This document shows positions 7,255 through 16,507 of a stretch of 64,000 bases of DNA, in pieces. Source of the stretch: a virus; the IMG/VR virus record IMGVR_UViG_3300030685_000003, positions 1 to 64,000 of that record. One strand, written 5' to 3'. The translations under genes and the position numbers were made by a program. The first letter of the stretch is position 1, and the number at the start of each line of letters is the position of its first letter. The notes beneath the pieces were generated by a model that saw only the letters and a list, made by a program, of their open reading frames with translations, ran no database searches and had not been told where the DNA came from.

Positions 7255-8646
7255 CTAATCTATTTGTTCGTATCTTTCAGAGTTGAGCGTCTTCAACATT
7301 ACTCCAATAGGAGTCATATCTTCACCACCCAATAATCCCTTCATGATAGCTGGAGATGCTCCAGAGACTAGTGCAACACCATTTGCATTATATGCTACAG
7401 GTGAGTTACCTTGCCTTCCATTTACATTCCAGTAAACAAGATTCGGCATTTGGTAACCAAATTGTTCGTATTGCAATCTGATAGCCTCATGATTTGTTAG
7501 TCATCCTACATTAGAGTCGTTGAACTCCATGTCAGAGATAACCAATATATTGTCTGGCATATCAGCAGCTGTTAGATTAGAAGCTAGCGCTGTATTCAAT
7601 ACTAATTGAAACGCTGCTTGTAGATTTGTGTCAAATCACACAGGCCCAGCAATCTCTCTAAATCTTTGGCAAGGAGATCCTTGCAAGTATTGCATTCTAG
7701 GTTCTGATGTGAACGTGATGAATGCATCCTTAAATATAGACTTGTTTCTTTCCGCTAGATATACTCACAATGATATGGAAATGTCCATCGGAGTCAAGTT
7801 ATTGTTACCATATGAGCTATTCATTGATCCAGATACATCTACCATAGGTAAGAAGGATTTTCCTTCAGGCACATAGTTAGGTAGGTTAGCCCACTGAGCA
7901 TTGATAATAGTTGGATTTTCTCATTTATTATATGATTGATACAACTGATAAGGAAACAATGTCCCAGCCTTGATTGCTAGCGGATCCTTTTCGATGAATT
8001 GATTGAATCTTTCCTCGTCGTGTCTAACAAATGCTTTCTTATATTTATGGAATGCTTGAGATGGAATCTTTTCGTATTCAATAAACGCCCATTGATTAGC
8101 AGACATTTGTTGCTCAACTACCTTAGTGTTTGCTACTAGGAATTTTCTGAATGCTTTTGGAGATAATTTGAGATGCTTTCTAAAGTACTCAAATATTTCG
8201 CCTTTTCTAGGCATCCATTTACATAACAATCCTATCTTACTTTCTTTTGTATGGTCAGTATCTGGTGAATGCATCCATTCAAGGATATATTCTAATGATG
8301 TATCAAAAAGATCATCCCATCTACCATATTCTGGCACAAATTTGTTGTATTTTTGAAGCTGTGCTTTTGATAAAGAATTCCAGATAGTTCTAAAGAATCT
8401 TCTTTCTCCAGCTCATCATCTGACATCTCTAGCCCAGAATAAACATCTGAACGCTAGCTTCTCATCTTCAACAAGTGCAGAGGTCCACATAGAAAGGATA
8501 TCCTTTTCAGACATATTTCTAGAAGCTCCCGCTATGAAGAAAAGATCTACAACAGAGTGTAGAGAAGTTGAATTTGTTACTGCTCCATTGGCAGTTAATG
8601 AATCATGCTGTCTAGCAGCGTTAACGAATGGTGATTGTGAGATCAT
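7255..8646 (-). CDS. DUF2828 protein: Ro60/TROVE-like region plus vWA domain
   Basis: 463 residues. The N-terminal helical part has VVDLFFIAGASR and RDVRGGAGERRFF, then CKWMPRKG and FVANTKVVEQQM-type motifs typical of DUF2828. The C-terminal vWA domain has a MIDAS-like VDVSGSM (about residue 289) with downstream Thr/Asp (GFDTN, ISDMEFN). DUF2828 is related to Ro60, a ring protein that binds misfolded RNAs and Y RNAs. Start MISQSPFVN is chosen because an upstream ATG lies inside RNA unit Y-a. Directly upstream are five Y-RNA-like units. Family call strong; RNA binding is inferred from homology and context. Confidence 0.85.
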
Positions 8647-8664
8647 GGTGTATATAGTTTTACA

Positions 8665-8737
8665 GAACACAGTTTGCTGGATTTGGACCAGCTCGCTCCG
8701 AGGAGCTTCAACCAGTTTAGTTATGCTGTATGTGTTC
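8665..8737 (-). ncRNA. Y-RNA-like unit a
   Basis: Closing stem GAACACA/TGTGTTC, then the shared motif ACAGCATAACT, a hairpin GCTC-CTCG-GAGC, and a T-arm-like hairpin GCTGG-TCCAAAT-CCAGC. Ends with TGT like the other units. It is the unit nearest the DUF2828 start codon. Confidence 0.65.
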
Positions 8738-8758
8738 TTTAAATAAAGATCAAATAAC

Positions 8759-8878
8759 GGGACGCATTTCTTAAGTGCTCTAACCAGACTGAGCTACCAA
8801 CGCCTTGCGACGCTAGGTTGGATTTGAACCAACGACCACTGCTTTAATAGAGCGTAGAAGTTATGCTGTGAGCGTCCC
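8759..8878 (-). ncRNA. Y-RNA-like unit b with tRNA-like module (permuted)
   Basis: Closing stem GGGACGC/GCGTCCC and motif CACAGCATAACT. Inside, in order: T-arm GTTGG-TTCAAAT-CCAAC, the acceptor 3' strand, a GCAA tetraloop, the acceptor 5' strand (8 bp stem CTAGCGTC/GGCGTTGG), and D-arm GCTC-AGTCTGGTTA-GAGC. tRNA parts are thus circularly permuted and the acceptor is capped, as in tRNA mimics of bacterial Y RNAs. If the closing part were removed, an anticodon stem CTGCT/AGCAG would form. Confidence 0.75.
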
Positions 8879-8893
8879 TTATATTTATTAACA

Positions 8894-9005
8894 GGACAGG
8901 ATTTTAAGGCGTCCTAACCACTAGACTACGTGTGCCTTGCGACACATAACGGGAATCGAACCCATGTCTCCTGCTTGAAGTGCAGAGTTTATGCTGTTAC
9001 TGTCC
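8894..9005 (-). ncRNA. Y-RNA-like unit c with tRNA-like module (permuted)
   Basis: Closing stem AGGACAG/CTGTCCT (outer pair just outside the interval) and motif ACAGCATAAACT. T-arm ATGGG-TTCGATT-CCCGT, GCAA-capped acceptor-like stem (TGTGTC/GGCACA) and Glu-type D-arm GTCTAGTGGTTAGGAC follow in permuted order. Removing the closing part would give stem CCTGC/GCAGG with loop ACTTCAA. Same architecture as unit b with different sequence. Confidence 0.75.
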
Positions 9006-9028
9006 TTTGATTTGTTTTACCCTAAACA

Positions 9029-9130
9029 GGTCACGATAAGATGGCTTGCGCCAAGATTATTGTGTAGCGAATCACCACTACGGGATCCTTGCGGACTGGA
9101 GATTTTTGGGTTGGGTTGCTGTGTGTGACC
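9029..9130 (-). ncRNA. Y-RNA-like unit d
   Basis: Closing stem AGGTCAC/GTGACCT, motif ACACAGCAACCC, two hairpins capped by GCAA tetraloops (GTCC/GGAT and TGGC/GCCA), and a GTAG/CTAC arm with a D-loop-like sequence. No clear T-arm, so it is a diverged or different module in the same frame. Confidence 0.6.
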
Positions 9131-9143
9131 TTTGAGATATACA

Positions 9144-9194
9144 GGAGGCATTGGTTTTAGCGTTACAGAGCTTATAAGTTTGCTGTGAGCCTCC
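9144..9194 (-). ncRNA. Y-RNA-like unit e, minimal form
   Basis: Closing stem AGGAGGC/GCCTCCT and motif TCACAGCAAACTT with only about 25 nt inside, including AGC/GCT pairing. It lacks the tRNA-like module, so it may show the minimal protein-binding part of the family. It is the first unit of the array on the leftward transcript, just after the endolysin stop. Confidence 0.6.
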
Positions 9195-9206
9195 TTTGTT
9201 GATGAT

Positions 9207-10121
9207 CTAATCTAAATAGTAGAATGTATTTACTGCTGGGTACCAAGATTCTTTTACTCATGGGGTACCAGTAACATATTTACCACTGATTTGTTTAGGT
9301 GTCATCATTCACTGACTGAAGTATACACATTTAAATAGATATCATTGTGATTTGAATGCCTCTTCAACAGAACTAAATGCATAGAGATGAGTTCAAGGAT
9401 AATAATTTGCTGGTTCTCTACTACAATCGCTATTTATTTTCCATTTCATTCATCCCCAATTATTGGCGAGATACCCACTAGCAGAAACAAAGTTTGCTCA
9501 TAGATGGCTCTCTTTATATGACGATCATAACTGTAATTTGAATAGATCATATCAAGACCAAGTCTCTTGTGATTGTTTTTTTATCTTAAGAAACAATTGA
9601 TCATTATGACATAGTGGAGATGTTCTTCAATTTATCCAAACTTCACAAACTTTATTCATAAGTCTCAAGTCTAATCAGGTTAATATGGTCGTATAAACTG
9701 GCTTAGCACCTTTGATGTTTTGTAATCTAGACATATCAAAGTTAACTCATGGGCAATTCTTCGGTTGGAAGTCTCAATGCCTCTTAATTTCCATTCAAGG
9801 ATGTTCCTCATTGATTCGAGATATGATTGTTCTAATCATATTATATTGAGCCTCTGTTGGTAATACTCATGGTAGATTGAAATTTCAAACAACCTCAATC
9901 TGTATTGAGTCAAGATTAGCTTGTGCATTTCTAGTTCCTCATACAGCTATGTCCAAATCATTTACTTTCACAAAGTCTCAAGAACATCATACTATAAAGT
10001 GTGCTGGTATGTGCTTCATTTTTCAACTAGCAACCCGAGTTCAACTCATTGACTTCTCCATCTGCTTGGCAGATAAACAGTTTGGGGTACCAGTATTATG
10101 AATAATAATATACTTATATCA
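9207..10121 (-). CDS. N-acetylmuramoyl-L-alanine amidase (endolysin), start uncertain
   Basis: Amidase_2-type core: YIIIHNTGTP at the N-terminus, HIPAHFIV, then AVGGTRNAQANLDSIQIEVVG (split glycines TGA), PTEAQYN and the zinc-type KRHGDFQPKNCPG. The C-terminal 130 residues look like a cell-wall-binding domain rich in Trp/Tyr. Cuts the peptidoglycan stem peptide during lysis. The conserved N-terminal strand lies upstream of the first in-frame ATG (10059-10061), so the true start may be a non-ATG codon near 10121; I could not identify it. Confidence 0.8.
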
Positions 10122-10126
10122 CCTTA

Positions 10127-10420
10127 CTATTGTACTGCTCCTGTTTGTAGGGCTGACAGAGTTCCCTGTTCTAAACCCGTACCTGTCGAAGTACCGTTTA
10201 TAGCATCGAATAATTTACTGTCAATCCTCTGTATGTTTTCATCGTACGCATCAATTTTTGCTTGTGCTGCATCTCTTATAGTAGTCTGTTCTAGTTTTAG
10301 GTTTACATTTTCAGCCTTATCAAGATACAATTGTTCAATAGGAGAGTTATGTCTGAAGAAAGAAACCAGTAACATGACGAATAAGAATCCAGCAATTCAA
10401 TACGGAATATACTTTTTCAT
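10127..10420 (-). CDS. small anchored protein with coiled coil, possible lysis accessory
   Basis: 97 residues. MKKYIPYGIAGFLFVMLL is an N-terminal membrane segment, followed by a heptad-like helix (NLKLEQTTIRDAAQAKIDAYD and onward) and a Gly/Thr-rich tail. Topology and position just upstream of the endolysin recall inner-membrane spanins or other lysis proteins, but there is no family-specific motif. Confidence 0.55.
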
Positions 10421-10456
10421 GAAGTAGAATAAATTCTAAAGCCCATAAATAAGACA

Positions 10457-11368
10457 CTATTTTTTTACCATCGAGTATGCTATACCCCAAGATAAACAAA
10501 AGCCTATAACTATAAGACTCATGTACGTCGGTATATGGAATCCAAAGATTCCTGATATCATTTTTGCTCATATGAAGAACAAAATAATAATAACTGCATG
10601 ACTAAGGTATTTAACTTGGTTACCTACTGCCTCCAATATAAAGTATAGAGATCTTAGACCAAGTATTGCAAATATATTGGAAGAGAATAGGATGAACTTA
10701 TCTGACGTGATTGCTAATACAGCTGGTATAGAATCAAAAGCGAACATAACGTCTGCTATCTCAATAACTACCAAAGTCAAAAACAACGCAGTCATAAATA
10801 GTTTTCAGTTTTCTCTTACAAAGAATTTGTGTCAATCTAATTTTGGGTAAACAGGTAGTATTTTTTTTAGAAATGTAGCTATCTTCCCTTTAGAATAATC
10901 AACTTCGTCTTGTTCTCAACCATCTGACATTAGCTCTTTGAGCATTTTAATAGCAGACCAAATAACAATAAGACCGAAGATAACTAACACAACTGGTCAA
11001 AGTGACATTAGCCACGCCCCAGCAAAGATAAAACACATTCTTAATACGATTGCACCTAGTATTCCTCGGTATAAAATTCTATGTCTATACCTTTGAGGTA
11101 TAACGAATGATGAGAATATTGCCATCATAACGAATAGATTATCAACCGACAGTGATTTCTCTAATAAGTAACCACTAAAGAAATTCATTGAAGCGTCCAG
11201 ACCCATTGAAAAATATATATACACATTGAATCCTACAGCCAAAGCTATCCACATACAGCTTTCTATAGCTGCTTGTTTCAAAGATATTGCTTTATCTTCC
11301 TTATGCCTTAGATGATCAAATGTCAACGACGCTGCAAGAACCACAAACATAACAATGTAATGTCACAT
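10457..11368 (-). CDS. terC: TerC family integral membrane protein
   Basis: 303 residues, 7-9 hydrophobic helices. Family hallmarks: SLSVDNLFVMMAIF with the conserved acidic residue in helix, and VVIEIADVMFAFDSIPAVLA with Asp/Glu in the second half. TerC proteins are linked to metal (Mn, tellurite) homeostasis at the membrane. ATG overlaps the TAA of the upstream gene; a TerD gene follows further upstream, so this is a Ter-type cassette. Uncommon cargo for a phage. Confidence 0.9.
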
Positions 11369-11658
11369 TATCTTTTTGCCGACAATAAAAAGCTAATGTA
11401 AGACACTAAGATAACGGCACATATGATGAATGATAACATCCCGCTAAACATAAAGAATACCAATAATGGAGCCAATACTAAGAATGATCTAATAGCAGTA
11501 TTATTGTTTTGATCCCATCTTACGATAAATCCATTGATTAAGTTAACCAAGAATCTAGTGAAAGGATTTCTCTTTGTGGCACCAAGCCATAGTTGGAATT
11601 TGTTTGCGTAAATTTGTCATAAATGTTTTTCAATAAATTTGAGTATAGTATTAAACAT
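11368..11658 (-). CDS. small two-helix membrane protein, 96 aa
   Basis: MFNTILKFIEKHLGQIYA is an amphipathic start, then two hydrophobic segments (about 57-75 and 77-92: LVLAPLLVFFMFSG, FIICAVILVSYISFLL). Translationally coupled to TerC by TAATG. Probable partner of TerC or a holin-like protein; not assigned. Confidence 0.6.
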
Positions 11659-11678
11659 TCCTAAATAGGGGGTAAGAA

Positions 11679-11708
11679 TAAAAGAAAAGGGTGGTGGTTA
11701 GCCACCCT
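11679..11708 (-). terminator. Rho-independent terminator after terD
   Basis: On the leftward strand GGTGG-CTAA-CCACC is followed by CCCTTTTCTTTTATT. Lies just downstream of the TerD stop. Confidence 0.75.
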
Positions 11709-11714
11709 AACCTA

Positions 11715-12242
11715 CTAAAGACTTTCAGCTACTTGTGAAATGTCTCCGTCAATGTAGTCTCCCATTGCTGTGAAAGCATAGTTGTCACCTGAGTCAACAA
11801 CCTTACCTACTACTACAGCAGTATGAGCACCACCTTGAGCCAATACATAAGTTGCAAGAACTTCGTTTGTTTCTTGATTGTATACAGTTGCCTTAGCATT
11901 TGCAACATCAGAGAACTTAACGTTTCCTGTGTAAATATTTACACAGATGAAGTACTCACCATCACCAGATTTAGTGGCGTCCATTTTAACGAATTCATCG
12001 TCTCCATCTCCTGCACCAGTTCTATTGTCTTCTGACAATTCGACCCCAGTAATAGCAGTTCTAGCATTGTAGTATGCTACTTTCTTTGCTCCATTTGCTT
12101 TTTCAACAATGAACAAATCAAGATCTGCAGTAATTCCTTCTTTAACGTCCCAAGAGAGACCTACTCTAATTTTTGAGATAGATGAACCATCTGCTTTTTT
12201 GAGGTCTAGAGTTTGACCTTTAACCAAGTTGAGTGCTTTCAT
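11715..12242 (-). CDS. terD: TerD domain protein
   Basis: 175 residues covering one full TerD (calcium-binding stress protein) domain: MKALNLVKGQTLDLKK, then VGLSWD, ADLDLFIVE, DNRTGAGDGDDE (acidic Ca-site loop) and GDGEYFICVNIYTG. TerD proteins act in tellurite/stress responses and bind calcium. The gene is TGA-free although the protein has about 19 glycines, unlike neighbours, suggesting high expression or recent acquisition. Own terminator downstream and promoter upstream at 12580-12607. Confidence 0.9.
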   Translation of the reverse strand: MKALNLVKGQTLDLKKADGSSISKIRVGLSWDVKEGITADLDLFIVEKANGAKKVAYYNARTAITGVELSEDNRTGAGDGDDEFVKMDATKSGDGEYFICVNIYTGNVKFSDVANAKATVYNQETNEVLATYVLAQGGAHTAVVVGKVVDSGDNYAFTAMGDYIDGDISQVAESL

Positions 12243-12273
12243 GTGTGTGTAGAAAAATAGGATAAAAAAGATT

Positions 12274-12343
12274 AGGTTGTGTATCGGATTCGAACCGACA
12301 TCTTCCGCTTACTACGCGGATGTTTTTCCATTAAACTAATACA
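12274..12343 (-). tRNA. tRNA-like gene, anticodon loop GTAGTAA
   Basis: T-arm GTCGG-TTCGAAT-CCGAT, D-arm GTTT/AAAC and anticodon stem TCCGC/GCGGA are good. The 7 nt loop GTAGTAA would give anticodon AGT (Thr). The acceptor GATGTAT/ACACAAC has two mismatches. Possibly decaying or unusual; it lies on the terD leader transcript. Confidence 0.55.
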
Positions 12344-12579
12344 TCCATATAGATATACCCCTCACGTGGACTACTCACTAGTTTTCATCCACGCTACTCA
12401 TATATTGTGACTTGATACATAATACCTATCGTCGCCCAAACTCCGCCACTTGTCCGCCTACATTGTTCGTACACTCCATCATATACCTCTACCCCTACCC
12501 TCCGGTGATCAAACCATACTCTCAGTTACCCATATATGACTTGCGGACACCCTGAAACCCGTTCTTTATAACGGGGATA
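12344..12579 (-). ncRNA. structured leader or ncRNA upstream of tRNA/terD
   Basis: No ORF. Contains CCCGTT-ATAAA-GAACGGG, a long-range stem TGTCCGC/GCGGACA enclosing about 95 nt, and CGTGGA/TCCACG. Preceded by a good leftward promoter. May be a stable RNA or a regulatory 5' leader; no known class recognised. Confidence 0.4.
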
Positions 12580-12607
12580 GTTATAACCCATACGTACTTT
12601 TTTGCAA
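12580..12607 (-). promoter_or_regulatory. promoter TTGCAA-16-TATAAC
   Basis: Leftward -35 TTGCAA and -10 TATAAC with 16 bp spacer. The stretch TTGCAAAAAAGTACGTAT is repeated almost exactly at 23003-23020, marking a shared phage promoter type. Confidence 0.65.
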
Positions 12608-12614
12608 CACTTTT

Positions 12615-13409
12615 TTATTTAAAATCCAACTCTGTGAATGGCCGTGGTTTGTTTTTATATTGTCTAACCTCGTTTTTGAGCCATGTACGGTCTCTATCGT
12701 TTTGTAAATATCAAACGTAGATCTCTTTGATTGCCCATAATGTACCTAATTCTAATGACTTATTATAGTACGGATTACAAATAGATTCGTTTTCATCTTG
12801 TTCGCGTTCTATACCTCTACATATCATACTGAAAATCCCGAAGAATCCAACAAGCTCTTGTGGCAGTTTCTTCTCCGTCTGTCATTTGCGATCAGCTTTT
12901 TTGTAAGAGAATCTATACTTCATTCCAGGGATAGCGATGATCTCTTTTAAAATATAAGAGAAATCCTCCCAAGTCATTCTATACAAATTTCATTTAGATT
13001 TAAATGTATTGCTGATAAAGAACCCACTGATCCAAGAATCTAACGGAAATTTAACAAACCATAGATATGGAGCATATATACGAACCTTGTTTATATATAC
13101 GAATTTATTGAATGCTCATCTTAGTAGGACGTTATTGTTATTGTAGGACTTGATAATATCTTTGAGTCAAAGTGTTAACAATAATTCTATAATAGATAGC
13201 CCTTCCTCATTAGTCAATTCTTCTATAAAGATTGGACGTAATGATAATTTCTTCCCCGTCATAGAACAGACAGGGATGTGTGTTTTACAGAAAGAGTTAG
13301 CCTCCATACCGTCCACAGAGTCTTCTTTGTAAAATATCAAAGACCCCTCGGCTACGGCATGGTTTGGATAAACTATTTTTCACTCACTATTTAGGTAGAT
13401 CATTGTCAT
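12615..13409 (-). CDS. hypothetical protein, 264 aa
   Basis: Starts MTMIYLNSEGKIVYPN. Mixed alpha/beta composition, with aromatic-rich middle (YAPYLWFVKFPLDSWISGFF) and a basic C-terminus. Overlaps the end of the replication ATPase gene by 19 bp, so it probably belongs to the replication operon. No family recognised. Confidence 0.65.
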
Positions 13410-16051
13410 GATTTTTTAGATTTAAATTTCATATAGTTGATAGTCTGGTCAATCTCATCAATCAATCAAGATGTTCATGTCATTTTAGTCTCTAGTATTC
13501 TTCTTAAGTTTAGTAGAGATTGACGTGTCCCTTCTTCGCACTCATCAATATCTGATGGGATCCCAGAAGTATTTAAGAATGCCTTGAATATATACCATAG
13601 TTGTGGCTTCTCCTCTATATACTTGAAGTCTACGTAACACGCCTGTCAAGGTCTAGCCTTATCAAAATGTTCGTTGATTGTCTTGAATGTAGATATTATA
13701 TCCATTTTGAAAGCGTCTGAGAACCTAGACATATCAAGATTTATATCGACATAACAACCACCATTACAGAATTCTACCAAGCCCCTATGGACATTGAAGT
13801 GATTGAACAATACGATATATTTATTTGCGATATCGTCTGAATCATCTCTAGATAATTGATCGAACATAGCATCAACAAGATACCCTTCATAATCTCATAA
13901 TCACATTTTTCTAGCTATAGCTATAATGAATCAATAGCATTGTGATGTTCTATAGGTATCTCAATAATCTTTCCCAGAGGAATCAATCTTTATAACTAAT
14001 GCGTCCTGTACAGAAAGCCATTCATCAACTAATCAATTGATCCCTGTCTCGTCCTTAAATATTTCTAGGACATTTCCAAGAATATTCCCCGGTAGTTCCT
14101 TCATGGCTTCTAGTCATCATGCTAACATTTTTCTTTTAGCACAAACGAGACAGATATTTCTTGAGACGGCTGCGGCATCATGGAATTTTGTTTGTCCATC
14201 AAATATAAACTGTCAAGAGATTGGGATACTAACAGTACTTAGTGTCTGCGTTCCCTTCATAATATTCTGTCAGTCGAATGCTGTTCTTACTAGCGATGTT
14301 ACCGCAGCAGAATTTTTCAGGGCATCATTTCTAAATTCTTCTATACTGATAGGAACGCTATGTCTTAATGAGGATTCCAAAACAAATGGAGATGATGCGG
14401 CGGGGACACTGTAATGCATACCGAACATCTTATCTAGCAATAATCTTTTGATAGTTGTTTTACCTGAGGCTTTCATTCCTTCGATAAACATACCTGGGAT
14501 CTGTAGACGTCTGTCTCTAAAGAATTTTGAGTACACCAATCATATTCACATTAAGAATAGGGGATAGATAACCTTAGGCTCATATATTCTAAATAAGATA
14601 TTTACTATCTCATCTCGTGACATATTAGTTTTCCCTGGTTCGTCTATCTGATCTTTGTTGGAATCAACTGTCCCTACATCACAATACAATCCGTCCATTA
14701 TATACTTACCTCATGTCCTTACTAGGAATCTCTTCCCAAATATTTCTTGAAGTCATAGACTTTCAGTATGCTCATACTCAGTACTTGTATTAAGGATATA
14801 TTGTCTCAGCAATTTGATTCACTGAACATTGGTGATACAATCTACTCACTGTTCCATGATCATCTTACTAAATTCTCATGCAGCACTGAACGGCTTAAGT
14901 GTGACAATGTTAATACCTTTGTTACTATCAATCTTTACAATTATTTTGCTACCGTCTGAACCTCAATCCGGACGTTTATTTATCTTAAAGAATCCTATTG
15001 GCTCTACGATTCCTGCTACTAATTTCTCTACATTTTCTCAGTTCTTCCCGTTAGAGATGAGGACCATTTCTTTTCTTACCTTATCTACTCTGATCTGAGT
15101 AGATGCTCAGTATCCTATGATATATGTATCCTTGTCGATAATCTTGATATTGTTTGAGTCTGCATTGATTGTAGCTAGTCTGTCTTGATATTGCTTGATA
15201 GCCTCATCACATTTCAAATCATAGTTAGATTTGAACCAGTGGATCAAATCCGGAAGCGAAGATATATTGAGAGCTTGTTTGGCTATTGTGTAGGCATTAC
15301 CTCTAGGCTTATCCAAGGTAGTATCTGCTGTAAAACAGTTTACCGTGTTTCTAAACTTATGATAAGCATATCCATTTACTTCTCAAGTCTTCGTATGAAT
15401 TGATCAGTCTGGCAGAGTAGTGAACTTCCCTCATGATACTTTCTCTAATACATCACTGGCGTCGATAGACTCGATCTCTTCGAAGATCTGTTTGATGTCT
15501 GGCCATTGAATGTATTTTTCCTTATCTTTACCATACTTCCATAGGATCTCATCGTACCCTATAAACATAGAAGTAAGATCCGTAAGCGAGTATTGAGCAT
15601 CGAAAGTTTTGATAGATATTTCTTGATCTCCTGTATTGTCTGCCCAGTATTGAGTACTTGGCATAGGGAATCCAGTAGGTATGATCGCTCAGATCCTCTT
15701 GGCAATATTTGATGAAATCTTTTTGATCGCATCTTGATTTCCTACCTTGCTGTACTCCTTATCTAATTTAATAAAGATATATTTTCCCTTAGGTGAGGTT
15801 ATTATCATAGATGGAGCAAACAATCCCTCTCGAGTCTTATTGGCCCCGTCGATGAAAAAAGATAGTGTGTAAATACTATCTGAAACTATGCTAAAGAATA
15901 TATCTTTCTTTTTCGCTGGAGAGTTCTGTATTTCTATATCATCTATGAGGCATGGATCTTGCTTTCATTTAGCAACTCAAGCCTGCATAGAATAAATATT
16001 TGATCACGGAAACCCGTCCAAAAAAGATTTGATTTTATCTGCCTCAATCAT
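13391..16051 (-). CDS. replication ATPase (primase/helicase-like, P4/DUF927 type)
   Basis: 886 residues. N-terminal region (about 1-120) has SFFIDGANKTREGLF and might be a primase-polymerase-like domain. The central part has a P-loop GMKASGKTT (about residue 510) followed by VPISIEEFRND (Walker B with Glu), then a C-terminal region of about 300 residues. Layout fits phage/plasmid primase-helicases that unwind at the origin. Neighbours include SF2 helicase, SSB-like protein, RecT and nuclease. Exact family not certain. Many TGA glycines, including in the P-loop neighbourhood. Confidence 0.65.
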
Positions 16052-16077
16052 CTATTTTATTCAGGATATAAATAGGA

Positions 16078-16494
16078 TTAGTCTTCTAGATGATCTGGCT
16101 TGTTATAGTAGCTATATAAAGAGAACATAGATATGATCTGCTCTTTAGTTACTCAATCTGTCCCAGTGAAATCTATAGTAGATAAAGACATTTTTTTACA
16201 TCAGTTTACAAATTTCTTATAATCTTCTGGTCCTATACATTCCTTGAATAAATTTGGCTGTCCCGTCAATCTTATTTGATGACTAGTAGGCGCAATGAAA
16301 GAGACTAACTCTGATATAAGTTGATTAGCGATATACTTATTACTAACTAATTTATTAACAACACTTGCAATGTCCTTTCTAGTTGCCGTGTTAGCCATAA
16401 TAGTTTTCCCTATAAAGTAGGGATCTCAATCTTTTGATATCTTAGCTTTGAAATATATCTTAGAGTCATAGTGCTTTGTATTCTTTTGTTGCAT
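16078..16494 (-). CDS. hypothetical protein, 138 aa
   Basis: Starts MQQKNTKHYDSKIYFKAK; helical, basic N-terminus, acidic C-terminus. An internal ATG (MANTATRK) is an alternative start. Between the replication ATPase and another small gene; no family recognised. Confidence 0.6.
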
Positions 16495-16507
16495 GGGGAG
16501 GGGAAGA

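Noticed and set aside
8759-9005. tmRNA (two-piece, permuted)
   Set aside because: Units have complete D-arms and no tag reading frame, and occur as part of a five-unit family that includes members without tRNA parts.
10547-10571. Separate small ORFs within the TerC and GroEL regions
   Set aside because: They are fragments or antisense shadows of the long TGA-containing genes.
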